Under the pieces are notes generated by a model that saw nothing but the letters and a program-made list of their open reading frames with translations, did no database searches and was not told where the DNA came from. From assembly GCA_039000515.1 (NCBI GenBank), contig JBCFYV010002255.1, positions 17,632,890 to 17,696,889 on the forward strand: a stretch of DNA of 64,000 nt. Reading direction: 5' to 3'. Shown here one piece after another: positions 11,120 to 22,824 of this stretch; the stretch's first letter is position 1; the number at the start of each line of letters is the position of its first letter. The DNA is from Timema cristinae (taxonomy: Eukaryota > Arthropoda > Insecta > Phasmatodea > Timematidae). The position numbers and the translations under genes are program-made.

Positions 11120-11515
11120 GCATACATGCATACATACATACCGTACATACCTTAATCAGGTCGTACCCTTACGGGTAGGCAATAAACTGTGTATATAGCT
11201 CAAAAAAAAAACTTAATACTAATCAACCCTCACTAAATTTATCCACACTTCCCTTTCCTTGAATACTCCCTACACTTTAACGACATCCATACACCGCGTC
11301 ATACATGCTCTTTTATTTCTTAAAACTATGTTTATCTGCTTCACATATTCGTCTAGAACATTTAGCCACGTCTTACGTGACCTGCTACTTCCTTTTGATC
11401 CACACACTCTACCTTCATAATTTGCTTTGTTACTTTGATCCACATTCATCCTATCAACATGCCCAAACCATCTTAAGACGTCTCTTTCATATTGACCTAT
11501 TGGAATCCCTTTCAC
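11120..11515 (-). pseudogene. LINE 3' end: C-terminal ORF2 fragment and 3' UTR
   Basis: On the minus strand, an open frame of 81 codons (11515-11270) contains the C-terminal signature of a non-LTR retrotransposon polyprotein: VLRWFGHVDRM, YEGRVCGSKG and RKTWLNVLDEYV. This region follows the reverse transcriptase in many insect LINEs. Everything upstream is missing, so the copy is 5'-truncated. Downstream come a short 3' UTR with TTGCCTACCCGTAAGGGTAC and a GTAT/GCAT-type tail near 11120-11150. It is dead. It could relate to the LINE that moves the SINEs, but I cannot show that. Confidence 0.82.
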
Positions 11516-11532
11516 TAGTTATTACAGGATAA

Positions 11533-12438
11533 TAAAAAATAATAATAATACATAAATACAGAGAAGTAGTGAATATCAACAGTATTGATATCGATTATAC
11601 GAACAAAAAATAAACTACACAGAATACTGCTTTTAAATATTAGAGGTAGGAATATGCTGATTTAATCAGTGTTAAGTGAGTTCCCCAAGTATTTCTTTGA
11701 GTCTTCTTTCATGATAGAGTCGAATTTGACAAATATAGAACCTGAGCTATGGTTAAAACGGTCAATAGAGCTCACCTTGCAATAGATATTGAGAGAAAAT
11801 TTTGAATTAGGAGAAGCCCAGCATGGGACAAAGGAAAATTTAAAAGAAATATTATTATTGAAGATATTTAAACCAAAAAGGGTCATATAATAATATTAAT
11901 AGTTAATAATATTTTCCCCCCATTGGGGCACATAACTTCACAGTTATGTCTTTAAGTATATTTTAACGTACGTTAAGGTTAAAGAGTTAATACATAATAT
12001 GTTTGAATTTTTTGTTAAAATTGGAAATGTTTGCATAAGCTACGTACAGACGTTTATATTTACTATACCGTAGTGGTTTTTACTATAGATTAAAAATGTC
12101 AGTAAGTGGATACCAACACTTTCAAGTGGAAGCTTTATAAATATTTAGAAAGTATTGTCAAAAATATAAAAAGTAAATAAATATATATATTTATTTACTT
12201 TATATATATTGTAAAGCACTGCGCTAAAAAGTTAAATAAAATAAAAAATAAATACAAATCTAGAATAAGTATTGATTGACAAAGCTGGCTATAAACTGAA
12301 TGCCCGGTTTTTGTTTGCGCACCGACTTTTAACCGGGGCTTTAGGGAGGATGGTTTGATAGCAAAGAGTGCTGAGGGGGAGGGGTGGTTGGTTGGCGGGT
12401 GCGAAGGGGAAGAGGGCTACACTCACTGCTGCCACTCT
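11533..12438. other. AT-rich sequence with TA-rich runs
   Basis: Several long A/T blocks are present, including a TATATA palindrome around 12180-12210. The frame 11662-11886 (minus) is not recognisable. From 12350 the sequence is purine-rich. Confidence 0.35.
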
Positions 12439-12445
12439 CTCTCCA

Positions 12446-12478
12446 AACACACACATACACACACACACACACACACAG
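12446..12478. repeat. (AC)n microsatellite
   Basis: About 16 CA dinucleotides with one interruption. Confidence 0.9.
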
Positions 12479-12624
12479 TTTCACGCCTTCTACACCGGGA
12501 CTGAGTTCTGTCACTCACATTTTCATCACCCACACCACTCTTGAAACAAATAACCCTTCTGCCCACTGTACCGTCAATCACGCACGAGGGTATAGGACCA
12601 AACCATAGTCAGAGACAAAAAAAT

Positions 12625-14412
12625 ATATATTAAAATAAATGTGTACGTAACAAGAAAGAAGGGTGGAATTATTATTTTTAAAATGTATACGTAGCAAGAA
12701 AGAGGGGTGGAATTATTAAAAAAAAAGTATAAGTAGCAAGAAAGAGGGGTGGAATTATTAAAAAAAAAGGTATACGTAGCAAGAAAGAGGGGTGGAATTA
12801 TTAAAAAAAAAGGTATACGTAGCAAGAAAGAGGGGTGGAATTATTAAAAAAAAAGTATAAGTAGCAAGAAAGAGGGGTGGAATTATTAAAAAAAAGGTAT
12901 ACGTAGCAAGAAAGAGGGGTGGAATTATTTAAAAAAAGGTATACGTAGCAAGAAAGCGGGGTGGAATTATTAAAAAAAAAGGTATACGTAGCAAGAAAGA
13001 GGGGTGGAATTATTAAAAAAAAAGGTATACGTAGCAAGAAAGAGGGGTGGAATTATTAAAAAAAAAAGTATAAGTAGCAAGAAAGAGGGGTGGAATTATT
13101 AAAAAAAAGGTATACTAGCAAGAAAGAGGGTGGAATTATTTTAAAAAAAGGTATACGTAGCAAGAAAGCGGGGTGGAATTATTAAAAAAAAAGGTATACG
13201 TAGCAAGAAAGAGGGGTGGAATTATTTAAAAAAAAGGTATACGTAGCAAGAAAGAGGGGTGGAATTATTTTAAAAAAAGGTATACGTAGCAAGAAAGCGG
13301 GGTGGAATTATTTTAAAAAAAGGTATACTAGCAAGAAAGCGGGGTGGAATTTTTTAAAAAAAAGGTATACGTAGCAAGAAAGAGGGGTGGAATTATTAAA
13401 AAAAAGTATAAGTAGCAAGAAAGAGGGGTGGAATTATTAAAAAAAAGGTATACGTAGCAAGAAAGAGGGGTGGAATTATTTTAAAAAAAGGTATACGTAG
13501 CAAGAAAGCGGGGTGGAATTATTAAAAAAAAGGTATACGTAGCAAGAAAGCGGGGTGGAATTATTAAAAAAAAAGGTATACGTAGCAAGAAAGAGGGGTG
13601 GAATTATTAAAAAAAGTATAAGTAGCAAGAAAGAGGGGTGGAATTATTATTAAAAAAAGTATAAGTAGCAAGAAAGAGGGGTGGAATTATAAAAAAAAAT
13701 TAATGTGTACGTTGCAAGAAAGAAAGTGGAATTATAAAAAAAAGTATTAGTAGCAAGAAAGAGGGGTGGAATTATTAAAAAAAAAGTATAAGTAGCAAGA
13801 AAGAGGGGTGGAATTATTAAAAAAAAGGTATACGTAGCAAGAAAGAGGGGTGGAATTATTTTAAAAAAAGGTATACGTAGCAAGAAAGCGGGGTGGAATT
13901 ATTAAAAAAAAAGGTATACGTAGCAAGAAAGAGGGGTGGAATTATTAAAAAAAAGTATAAGTAGCAAGAAAGAGGGGTGGAATTATTTAAAAAAAAAGGT
14001 ATACGTAGCAAGAAAGCGGGGTGGAATTATTAAAAAAAATGTATACGTAGCAAGAAAGAAAGGTGGAATTATAAAAAAAAATTAATGTGTACGTAGCAAG
14101 AAAGAGGGGTGGAATTTTTTTTTTTAATATATACGTAGCAAGAATGAAAGGTAGAATTATTTTAAAAAAATGTATACGTAGCAAGAAAGCGGAGTGGAAT
14201 AGTTTTTAAAAAATGTATACGTAGCAAGAAAGAAGGGTGGAACTATAAAAAATAATTTTTAATGTATACGTATAAAAAAAGGAGAGGGGTGGAATTATTT
14301 TTAAAAATGTATACGTAGCAAGAAAGAGGGATATAATTATTAAAAAATATATATATTTAAAAAATATATATATGTAACAAGAAAAAGGGGTGGAATTACA
14401 TATAAAAAAAAA
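12625..14412. repeat. large minisatellite, 42-43 bp unit, about 42 copies
   Basis: The unit reads GTATACGTAGCAAGAAAGAG, then GGGTGGAATTATT, then 7-10 A and an optional G. Variants alternate GTATACGTAGC with GTATAAGTAGC, and GAAAGAGGGG with GAAAGCGGGG, in a patterned order suggesting higher-order blocks. Outer copies (before 12660 and after 14030) are more diverged than central ones, as expected of unequal exchange. A unit near a multiple of three gives stop-free minus-strand frames (repeated IIPPLFLATYTFF), which are not genes. Confidence 0.97.
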
Positions 14413-14504
14413 GCAAACAAATAGTTCTCTGAAGTTTTTTGGACCAAAGCAATGGGTTCAAAGTCAAACAAAAATCCGGGTGGCACCGAAATAAAATATT
14501 TTGT

Positions 14505-14990
14505 TTTTTGTTGCCTATGACGTCACGGCAGATCAAGATATGATTTCCAATGTTAACGAATTTTCGTTTTATTCAGCGAGTTTTAAAACATATAAATTTG
14601 AAACAGAAACCATCAATTCTTAAATAATTCTAAAAAAAAAAAGCCACAGTGTCACAAAATTAATAATTTTATCTTGCAGTAGTTTTTTGTAAACGTATTT
14701 TATTTATATAAATAATCTACAACTTAGCCTATTGTGCTTGGTCATGAAAATGTCCTGTAGGAGTCTTCCTGCCAGAAGGTAGACATTTGCAACCACATAC
14801 TTTTTTAATCTATCTAGAAAATGAAGCAAGAAAATGATAATTTTAAAAACCAAGTCAATATTTTCAAGGTGCAAATAGAATAGTGACTGTTTAAACTCGT
14901 CAGAGGAAAAGGGGAAGTGTTATCAGTAAATAAAAGAGAGGCATCGTAGGGTAACTGCTAATTTTCTTCCCTGTCTTTCTGTTTCGTACA
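14505..14990 (+). repeat. dispersed repeat X, copy 1
   Basis: This segment aligns end to end with 26095-26545. Shared landmarks in order are a GACGT motif, GAGTTTTAAAA and ACCAT(C/T)AAT, ACAGTGTCACAA against ACACTGTCACAAC, GTAGGAGTC against GTAGGAACC, TATCAGTAAATA, and finally GCTAATTTTCTTCC against GCTAATATTCTTCC. The copies are well diverged. No coding capacity or terminal structure is visible. Confidence 0.65.
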
Positions 14991-15275
14991 TTGGTGTCCA
15001 AGTCTGATCGAGATTAAGACTGCTTAGTTGCGTCTAGTAAAGATGCAACCCGCTTCACCAAATAAGTAAAATGGAATGGAAGGAACGTGAGTTTAAGATC
15101 AGTATTTTTTTAATGTCAATAGAAAAGAAAATTATTTTACCAAACTAAATAAAATAATGCTTCAGGAAATGTGATAAGTTAAATTATCGACAGATGGCTT
15201 CCGAAACAGTTATTAGTTACTAGCAAAATGAGATTTGACATAAACGTTTTAAATAAAATTTAAGCCCTTTTTAAA

Positions 15276-15566
15276 TTATTATTATTAGCAGCACATCTTA
15301 CTACCCGTTCGGTTTGTACGCACTTACGCTAATGTGTAATGATAGGGTGATTGTGAGATGAAATGGAGGACTACAGTTTAACGTGGAATCCGAACCACGG
15401 TGTAGGCCCTGGCATTCACCACATTCACAAGTTGTGATTAATACACGTCTTGTCAGAAGTGAAGGAAGGGTTTGGCAATAGATACATCTGTGGCCGGGAC
15501 CTGGGATTAAACCCGGACCACCAGCACAGAAGTCTGACACCTTACCCCCTAGACCACCAGGTCACC
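15276..15566 (-). mobile_element. SINE-A, reverse
   Basis: The tail ATTATTATTAGCAGCACATC is at the left. The middle is GTGGAATCCGAACCACGGTG. The head is at the right (GGGACCTGGGATTAAACCC … CTAGACCACCAGGTCACC). No clear target duplication is found. The frame 15301-15540 lies inside it. Confidence 0.88.
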
Positions 15567-16002
15567 TCCCTGTTCAAAATTCTGGAATATCTATGACAAA
15601 TATTCAACCATTTTATAGGATATCATCTAATAGGAAATTATGAATTAACGTTTTCCTATATAATAAAACAATATTATATTTGATTTATTTTAACTATAAA
15701 ATAAACTGTCGTAATAATTGTAAAAAAATTTCTTGAATAATAATTAGTGTGCTGTATTAGAACGCTACTAAAAGGGATTTTTTATAGAATTTAAAAAAAT
15801 GGCGAGTATTGATAACATATAGCCTACTTATTATTATTATCATCATTATTATTATTATTATTATTATAATTATTATATTGTTTAGTTCATAAGTATTAAT
15901 AATATGAAAAGTGACAGTTGCCGATAAAACTATGAAGATCATATTTTAAGCGATTTATATTAATGTAAAAACAATTTATTCCTATTTAAATTGGACTGTA
16001 CA
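15567..16002. other. AT-rich spacer with (ATT)n microsatellite
   Basis: A run of ATT/ATC trinucleotides spans about 15830-15877. No gene. Confidence 0.5.
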
Positions 16003-16012
16003 ATATTGTCTA

Positions 16013-16458
16013 TGACGGGGAGATCAAGGTTCGAGTCTCGGTCAGGTGTATTGACGGTGGGTTTTATCAAAATGGTTTACAACTATCCGTCCACGCAAAT
16101 GCACGTATACTTTCTATAAATATAGCCTTCATAGTCCCTAAAACCATTAGCGTAATTAGTACACAAGTGGTGACCTGGTGGTCTAGGGGTAAGTTGTGGA
16201 CTTCTGTTCTGGTGGTCCGGGGTTCAATCCTCGTCCCGGCACAGATTTATTTGATTGCCAAGCCCTTCCTTCACCTCTGAAAAGGTGTGTATTAATCACA
16301 ACTTGCGAATGTGTGGGATGCCAGGCCTCCACCATGGTTCGGATCCCACGTTAAATTGTAGGTCCTCCATTTCATCTCATAATCACCCTACCATTACACA
16401 TTAGCGTAAGTGCGTACAACCCGAACGGGTAGTAAGACACCAAGCTACAATAAAAAGT
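16013..16458 (+). mobile_element. chimeric SINE dimer (SINE-C 3' part + SINE-A)
   Basis: The first part is SINE-C from its B-box region (GACGGGGAGATCAAGGTTCG) to GTAATTAGTACACAAG, inside its tail. It joins directly to a full SINE-A head (GTGACCTGGTGGTCTAGGGG at about 16169), which runs to the shared tail (CAACCCGAACGGGTAGTAAG). A perfect 10-bp duplication ATATTGTCTA brackets the whole (16003-16012 and 16459-16468), so both parts were inserted as one molecule. Template switching at the shared tail is the likely origin. Confidence 0.88.
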
Positions 16459-16468
16459 ATATTGTCTA

Positions 16469-17455
16469 ACCTGGTTGTAAGTGTTATGCAATCGTGTATT
16501 GTGAGACACCTCGTAAAATTATTTCTCAAGTACTTTGAACTTTCTAATGTGTTAAGCCTTACACTTCAGATACCTGGAGTATTGGACGGCCTCATCATGA
16601 TCAACTGGAGGAATTAGTGTTAGAAAAATTTTAACTGCTAACACAGTGAATAAGCCTGACTGTTTTAGTCCCCACTACACTCCCCTTTTCAACCCCTTGA
16701 TTACATCCTATTAGTTTTTCCTGGATTCCTATTGGTTACCAGGTGTACCATGCCCTTGGCACTAATTTCTATGTCCTCTTGCTTTTTTGTGTTTATATAT
16801 TTTGAAATGTAACGACGCCCCTTTCGACTCTGATGGTTCCCTTCATTAGTGTAATGTTTTCTTGGTCTTTGATCTACCTTTTTTCTTATACATATTATTT
16901 TAAACCTTTAATTAATTTAAGAATTAGGTGTTTAGTTCAAACAATCAGGATTAGTACGGCCCCTTTGTAGCGTGTCAATCAAATGGATTGAACAGCTAAA
17001 AGAAAAAACTAATATTTCGGCGATTTTGTGCAAGATAGAAAATTATATCAACATATTTAATATAAACTGCCTATAAAGTTATATCTTCTGATCTGGAAAG
17101 TTATGTTTCGTCCTACATTCAACCACGTGGTTGGTCAAAGAAATATTGTTTTTGGACTATTGTTGTACTAAATATCTAAGGAGAGGATTTAAATTAGTGT
17201 ATTTATGAATAATATACTTAAAACGCTTCACGTTTCCAGTGTGATGATTCCTGATAGACTTGTGTACGCCTGCCATATGGTCTACACGAATAATAATAAA
17301 ATATACATTTATATTACTACTTCTCATAAAATAATAGTGGATATTAAATAACTAAATTAATACAGATACATTTTAATATAAATATTTGTGTACTAACTCA
17401 CCCCGGCAAGATGTCTGCAGATATAAATCTCACTTTTGAAATCTACAAGATTGTC
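16469..17455. other. unannotated AT-rich sequence
   Basis: No gene or repeat is recognised. Confidence 0.4.
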
Positions 17456-17905
17456 AATCATGGCCGACCCACGTGTGCCACGGCTGGTTCAACCGGAGAG
17501 AAGAACTGAAGTCGGGGATCGACTCAGAGGCCGGCTGCGCACATAGCGATGCTGGTGTTCATTCGAAGAACTCGTGACTTGCTTCAATTGTTTTCTTTTC
17601 TTCACACCTTTATCCTCTTTGTTTCTGCCTGTTTTTCGTAATTTATCCCCCCTTCCTTCTTTTTCACGTCCGACCTGCATCGGCAGTATTAAAAATACAG
17701 AAACGGACAGAAACGTACAGAACGGTTCCACAACGATAAGAATCAACAAGGAAACTCCGCCCGTCAGCAACGCGAAGGAACATGGTGTCCGTGACGTCGG
17801 ATTCACCACCTTAGCTGTGTCGATAGGATGATGGAACACCCGATCCGACTCGCCGGAAACATGGACGACGTTTCTGTGGTATTAGTATCCAGCCGTCGTA
17901 ACCAA
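17456..17905. other. GC/CpG-enriched segment with opposing open frames
   Basis: GC and CpG are raised over about 450 bp. On the plus strand an ATG in good context (TCATGG, 17460) opens 28 codons to a TAG at 17544-17546 (MADPRVPRLV…RGRLRT). On the minus strand a frame of about 131 codons (about 17884 to 17489; internal start GTG at 17839) has a hydrophobic stretch (GGVSLLILIVV) and then a Lys/Arg-rich part. Neither resembles a known protein. A CACGTG motif lies at 17471-17476. A first exon or promoter, or an old retroelement piece, are both possible. Confidence 0.25.
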
Positions 17906-19110
17906 GTCTGTAGGACTTGGGCTCTTGTATAGTTTAAGAGAAGTTCTAAATTTTTATGTTTTAAAGGAAATTTATATTTTATTATTTGGCGAGAAGCCAA
18001 GGTTTTGGAAAATGTCATTAGAATCTTTTCAATTTAACTGTTACGTAATTAGCTTCAACATGGGAGTTTTTTTCTTGATTTGTTTATGTGTCCTTTGACA
18101 CTGTTCTAACGTAATAAGCCTCTGGCTTAGAAAGAATGTTTTTGTTAGATTCGTGACTTAGACTAAGTCACAAGTCCAATACAACCTCTAAATTAATCAT
18201 GACGTCCTAAACGTCATGAACATTAATTTTGTTGTTGATGGTTAGCACCAGGATGTCTAATTTTATTTTGCCTTATGTAACTCAGTCATATGTAATAGAG
18301 TTTTGGTGTTGTAGTCACTCTTATAGTAGAATATTAACGAGGGTGCTCAACCTAGGGAAATTACACTAGTGTCATAGTGGGGTCCGCGCAAAATAAATCT
18401 ATTTTATTTTTGCCCGTGACTAGGCCTCTAAGTTAGTATTGATCTGGATAGTGCTAATTTACTATTGAATGCTCTGGCAGTACCGTAGGGGAAAATGACC
18501 AGCTGTAGTACTTTAATGACGCCTGTTTCTTAGCCATCAATTAGCTGGATATATCAGCTGAGTATCCATCTTGTTCTATGGATCCCTTTAAACGCTACCA
18601 AGTGAGACTGTATAAATGTTATCTTCTGAATTTACTCTTTGCTATTCATTAACTAATTGTTCATTCTCTCCTTTTTTTAAAAAAAACTTCTACCTTTGTC
18701 TGCGCAGCTTTTGTAAGTAGGTAACACCTTTTACCTTCTATTTTAATAAATGTTTAGTTTTTATGTTTGATAATTAATCTGCCTTTTTTTTCCCTCGCTT
18801 TAAAATATAATACAAAAAATATAGTTTTTTTTACAGTTTTATGTAAATTTTGGTTAAATTCTGAAGCAAATTTCTCAACAAAATTATTATAAATCTTTCT
18901 AAAATTTACATTTATTAGTGTAGGGTGGTAGACATCAGTTTGTTACACTAGTTTTATACTTCATAGAACACCCGGTTTGTAAGTCATAGTTTTTAGAGGT
19001 CAATCACAATTTTTGGCGATCATGGTTTTGTTCGAAGTGGTCATAGTATGAATTTATTTATTATTCCTGTTATTAGGTTATCAAATATAATTACACCCAA
19101 AACTGAGTGA
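17906..19110. other. unannotated AT-rich sequence
   Basis: CTACCTTTGTCTGCGCAG at about 18690-18707 looks like a good splice acceptor, but it is followed after five bases by GTAAGT, so no real exon fits. Nothing else is recognised. Confidence 0.35.
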
Positions 19111-19111
19111 G

Positions 19112-19314
19112 TATACCCTGATTTTTGAAGGAAACCCAATCTGGAAGGCCTTATTTCGTATCAGAATAGTAGTATTTCGGCAAAGGGCCTTCCAGAACAG
19201 TAATATGAAATCCGTTTGGAAGATCTTTTATCCAACCAAAATACTACTATACTGAAGGATTGTTGTAAGAAATAAGGCCTTAAGGAACGAGTTTTCTACC
19301 AAAATCAAGGTATA
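19112..19314. mobile_element. MITE with long imperfect inverted repeats
   Basis: The left end TATACCCTGATTTTTGAAGG … AAGGCCTTATTTCGTA is mirrored by the right end AAGAAATAAGGCCTTAAGG … AAAATCAAGGTATA. AGTAGTATTT and AAATACTACT also pair internally. The element is about 203 bp with arms of about 90 bp, no ORF and TA-rich edges. It is the only copy seen here. Confidence 0.7.
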
Positions 19315-19404
19315 GTATTAGACGTTCTGTTCTATATTTATGTGTGTAGGTTTTATGATAATATAATTTGCGTGCAAAAGTTAAATACTACGACAATTGT
19401 AAAA

Positions 19405-20206
19405 ATAAACGGTAGGGTGCACCACAAAGACTTTCTCTCTTTTCTATCCTAGAATAAATAAATTTACATTAAGACTCGTAAGATTTATCAAACGAAATAA
19501 CATACATCGTTGCAGGAACACACCATAAAAGAGTATGCTTATATAATATACACTGTTACAAGAGATTGAGAAAAGAGCAACATCTCTGACCACCAAAGAG
19601 TATAACTATTAATTTCATGTTTTAATGTGTGCCATAAAAAAGTATATATGCCTGTCTGCTTATAGCTAAGAAACTTTTGATTTTATAAATATTCCAAATT
19701 AAAATGTATTTTATTTTTGACAACACTTTTAAAATGATAAGTTATTTTGTATCACAAATAGTTGAGATAATTAACTGAAATTTTGAAATTTCCGCTTCTC
19801 TAAAATGCCCTTAAAGTAATTTTCATATGAACTGGAGATTTTCTATTTTGTTTGTACTGTTAAACGATGTCTTGGATATAAAATGTAATAACAATTATTC
19901 AAGCGAATTTTAAGAAATCGATTTTATCTCTTTATTATTTTCAGTAATCTATCCTTAATTTTAGGGTTGTATATCTAATTCCAAAAAAACTCCTTTGGGA
20001 AATCCTATGACAACCATAGATACCAAGTTTTAGCCCGATCGGTAAAATGGTTTCAGCTATAGTCCAAGATACAGACATAAACTACATCACGAAAACCACT
20101 TTTTGGTTTCAAGGTTTCATGAAACGTCGAAATCTATTAAAATCTTGAGTTTATTTTTTTTTTTTTCGATCACAATACTTCTTTATTCGAGGGGTTGAGA
20201 GAAAAA
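19405..20206 (+). mobile_element. dispersed repeat Y, copy 1
   Basis: It starts near AATAAACGGTAGGGTGCACC and GACTTTCTCTC. It ends with a conserved 3' block: CCAAGTTTTAGCCCGATCGG, GACAGACA-like ATACAGACATA, CATGAAACGTCGA, and GGGGTTGAGAGAAAA. ACTTTCTCTC near the start is the complement of GAGAGAAAG near the end, so short inverted termini are likely. Three more copies follow at 46.4, 48.2 and 49.2 kb in the same orientation. No protein is encoded. Confidence 0.72.
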
Positions 20207-20944
20207 AAAAATATTGACCAAAACAAAAAGTTTCACAAGATAACTGAAATGCAAGTAAATAGAAAGAAGAAATTGTCAAAGTCGGAAAGATAAGAAGTAA
20301 AGAAAGAGATGAATAGGATGTTCAGAATAAAGTGTTTATGCAAAGATATAAGAAGTATTTTGTAGATGATAAAACAAGCTGACTATCAAAAACCCACCTT
20401 AGATAAATACAGAAAAAAAAAGTGTGGGGATTTTGTTTGGAAAGCATTTTTCAGTTCAACAACATACACACACACACACAATCTGTTTGGTCGACGTTCT
20501 AAAAAACAAAACAAGTACGCAGATTTAACTTTAGAAAGTTTACCAACCTGCACAACTCACTGCAGAGAATGGAAAAAAAAAAAAAGATGAAAACGAACTT
20601 GAAAGGAAAGAGGAATAACAGGAACCATTACGGTCGAAGGTAGCCGTTAAAACTGTTAGAAAACAGAGGAAAGTGAACCGTAAAAAGGAGGATCAAACAA
20701 CCATCAAATGTTGCCCAGCCCCTATAGTAATGGCCAGCTAACAAACAGTCAGGTGTTAGAAACTGTTTTGCGGTATGGCGACGAATGATGGACGGCTGTT
20801 TTCTAACGTTGATATTCTATTAAACAAAATAAAGATGTGTGGAATGCTACGCATAAACCTATTATAAGCCCCCCGTTAACCAATAACCTTCAGAAAGACC
20901 ACTACTAAATCCGTGTGGATGGGAACAAGGCTATTATGCGAAAC
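20207..20944. other. unannotated sequence
   Basis: Purine-rich, with a short (CA)n run at 20464-20480. The frame 20366-20590 is a low-complexity Lys-rich translation. Confidence 0.35.
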
Positions 20945-20946
20945 TA

Positions 20947-21182
20947 CAGTAGCCCCATGGCTTCTTTGGTGCTGACTGACAGATCACAGCTGACAGCTGA
21001 CAGCTCTGAAAAGTTACTAGACCAAATTATGTAATCCTACTCCGAACCCTATGATCTGCAAAAAACATATGTTTATAAACTGTCACTTCTGACGGTCAAA
21101 ATTTAGGTATATACCGAAATGTTGATTGTCACAAGTTAGCTGTGAGCTGTCAGTCAGCGCCAAAGAAGCCGTAGGCTTACTG
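20947..21182. mobile_element. TA-flanked MITE, copy 2
   Basis: Same family as 360-569. The left end is CAGTAGCCCCATGGCTTCTT and the right end AAGAAGCCGTAGGCTTACTG, with TA on both sides (20945-20946 and 21183-21184). The interior shares ACCAAATTATGTA and TGATCTGCAAAAA with copy 1 and has an extra GACAGCT duplication (CAGCTGACAGCTGACAGC). Confidence 0.85.
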
Positions 21183-21197
21183 TAGGTGGTCGTCTAG

Positions 21198-21595
21198 GAC
21201 AGAGTTTTTCAAACATCGCTCGTGAAGCGCTTGGGCTATGCGAGGAAATTTTATATTATTTATTTGTTCTCAAACTATAAAATAGTATCAGTAATAGGGT
21301 TGGCCATTTTTTATTTATTTTTTCAAGTCAGAGTAAATATCATTTGCCAAAGGCGGAACCAGAACATGTGATATTTTCCATTTGTTTTATTCTTGTAAAA
21401 TTTAACTGTCGTTATTAATTATTTATGTAAACAAATTTATGAGGTTATTTATGTATTTATTCTGGTTATAAAGTTGCATTTCAAGAAAATATTTTATTTA
21501 ATATTAGGAAAATATGTTTTTTAAAAGACACATCATTAAACATTGTGGTTTTATGACATTTTGGGTCGCTTTGATGACGAATTACTCTTTTCTTT
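21198..21595. mobile_element. possible hAT-type fragment
   Basis: Directly after GGTGGTCGTCTAGGA comes CAGAGTTTTTCAAACATCGC, a start of the CAG…CAAAC type seen in hAT inverted repeats. The opposite end is not identified, so the extent is a guess. Much of the rest is AT-rich. Confidence 0.3.
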
Positions 21596-21842
21596 TAGCT
21601 GCGCATCTTACCACCCTTCAGGGCTACACGCTTATGAATTAAGCTCGCCAATGGTTTTAGGGATAAGAAAGATTATATTTATAGGAAGTGTACCCATATT
21701 TGAGTAGAAGGAGAGTGGAAAACTATTTTTGAAAAATCACTCTCAGTACACCCGACCGAGATTCAAACCTCAATCTCCCCATCATTGGCAGTCTAGTCTA
21801 CTGTGAGAGTAGCGTCTTAGACCATGCCACCATCGAAGTGGG
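21596..21842 (-). mobile_element. SINE-C, reverse
   Basis: The tail is GCGCATCTTACCACCCTTCA. The body is GAAGGAGAGTGGAAAACTAT. The head is CCCGACCGAGATTCAAACC, CAGTCTAGTCTACTGTGAGA and ACCATGCCACCATCGAAG at the right. Confidence 0.86.
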
Positions 21843-22480
21843 TGATGAATCACTTTGATGTTAAATTAAAATCTTCCAATCAAAAATATTCATGACTCAG
21901 TAAGGGAAAGGTGATCAAATTTTTGCACACATTAAACAGGGGAAATTGGGGCGGTGAGGAGGTAAAAAATCTTAGAATTTATCTGTAAAACTCGAACCAA
22001 AACGTGCATAAAATGTACAGGGTACGGGGGGGGGGGGGGGGGGAGGGGGATAATAAGTTCAATAAGGCATCTAGATAAGGTTAAGAAATAGCTTAGCATC
22101 TTAAAAAAGATGTTTCTCAAGAGGTTTTGAATTTTTAAACATTAGACAGAAGACCTAACTATCAAAATTCTTTCAAAATCCTTCATATTTACATCCAACT
22201 ATTTTTATTTATTTTAAGTATGTGTAAAGTTGTGAAGTCTTGAAAAAAGGAGAAATTTGTTTTTCAATAATTTTTTTTTCTCCTGTGGTTTTTGATTTGT
22301 AACTTTTAAATACACGGCTAATTAGCACTGGTTTTACAAACTAACATAACCCAATACAACTCACACATCTTATCAAAAAATTGTAGAGATAATATATGTC
22401 TAGTATTTTAAATAATGGGACGAACACGTAAACAATTACTTAATTCTATATTTCGTGTAACCTGGAACTGAACCAAGGTT
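21843..22480. other. AT-rich spacer with poly-G tract
   Basis: A run of 17 G, with one further interrupted run, spans 22026-22049. The frame 21932-22120 (minus) is formed around it and is not a gene. Confidence 0.5.
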
Positions 22481-22496
22481 CTCTAATAAACTTGTT

Positions 22497-22760
22497 GGTG
22501 ACCTGGCGGTCTAGGGGTAAGGTGTCAGACTTCTGAGCTGGCGGCCGAGGTTCAATCCTCGGTCCCGGCACAGATTTATCTGATTACCAAACCCTACCTT
22601 CACCTCTGACAAGATTCTTGTGAATGTGGGGAATGCCAGGCCTCCACCGTGGTTCGGATTCCACGTTAAACTGTAGGTCCTCCATTTCATCTCACAATCA
22701 CCCTACCATTACACATTAGCGTAAGGGCGTATAACCCGAACGGGTAGTAAGAAGCGGTGC

Positions 22761-22823
<63 letters not shown>
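22497..22823 (+). mobile_element. SINE-A with long (AAT)n tail and target duplication
   Basis: The head is GGTGACCTGGCGGTCTAGGG with B box GAGGTTCAATCCTCGG. The body carries CAGGCCTCCACCGTGGTTCG. The tail ends in about 21 AAT units (22762-22823). The duplication TCTAATAAAC occurs at 22482-22491 and 22824-22833, with five extra bases before the head. The long pure tail and intact duplication suggest a comparatively recent insertion. Confidence 0.93.

Positions 22824-22824
<1 letters not shown>

Noticed and set aside
12574..14184. Four minus-strand open frames of 65-83 codons starting MLRIPFF or MLRIHFF
   Set aside because: They are translations of the 42-43 bp minisatellite; the near-multiple-of-three unit makes stop-free periodic frames.
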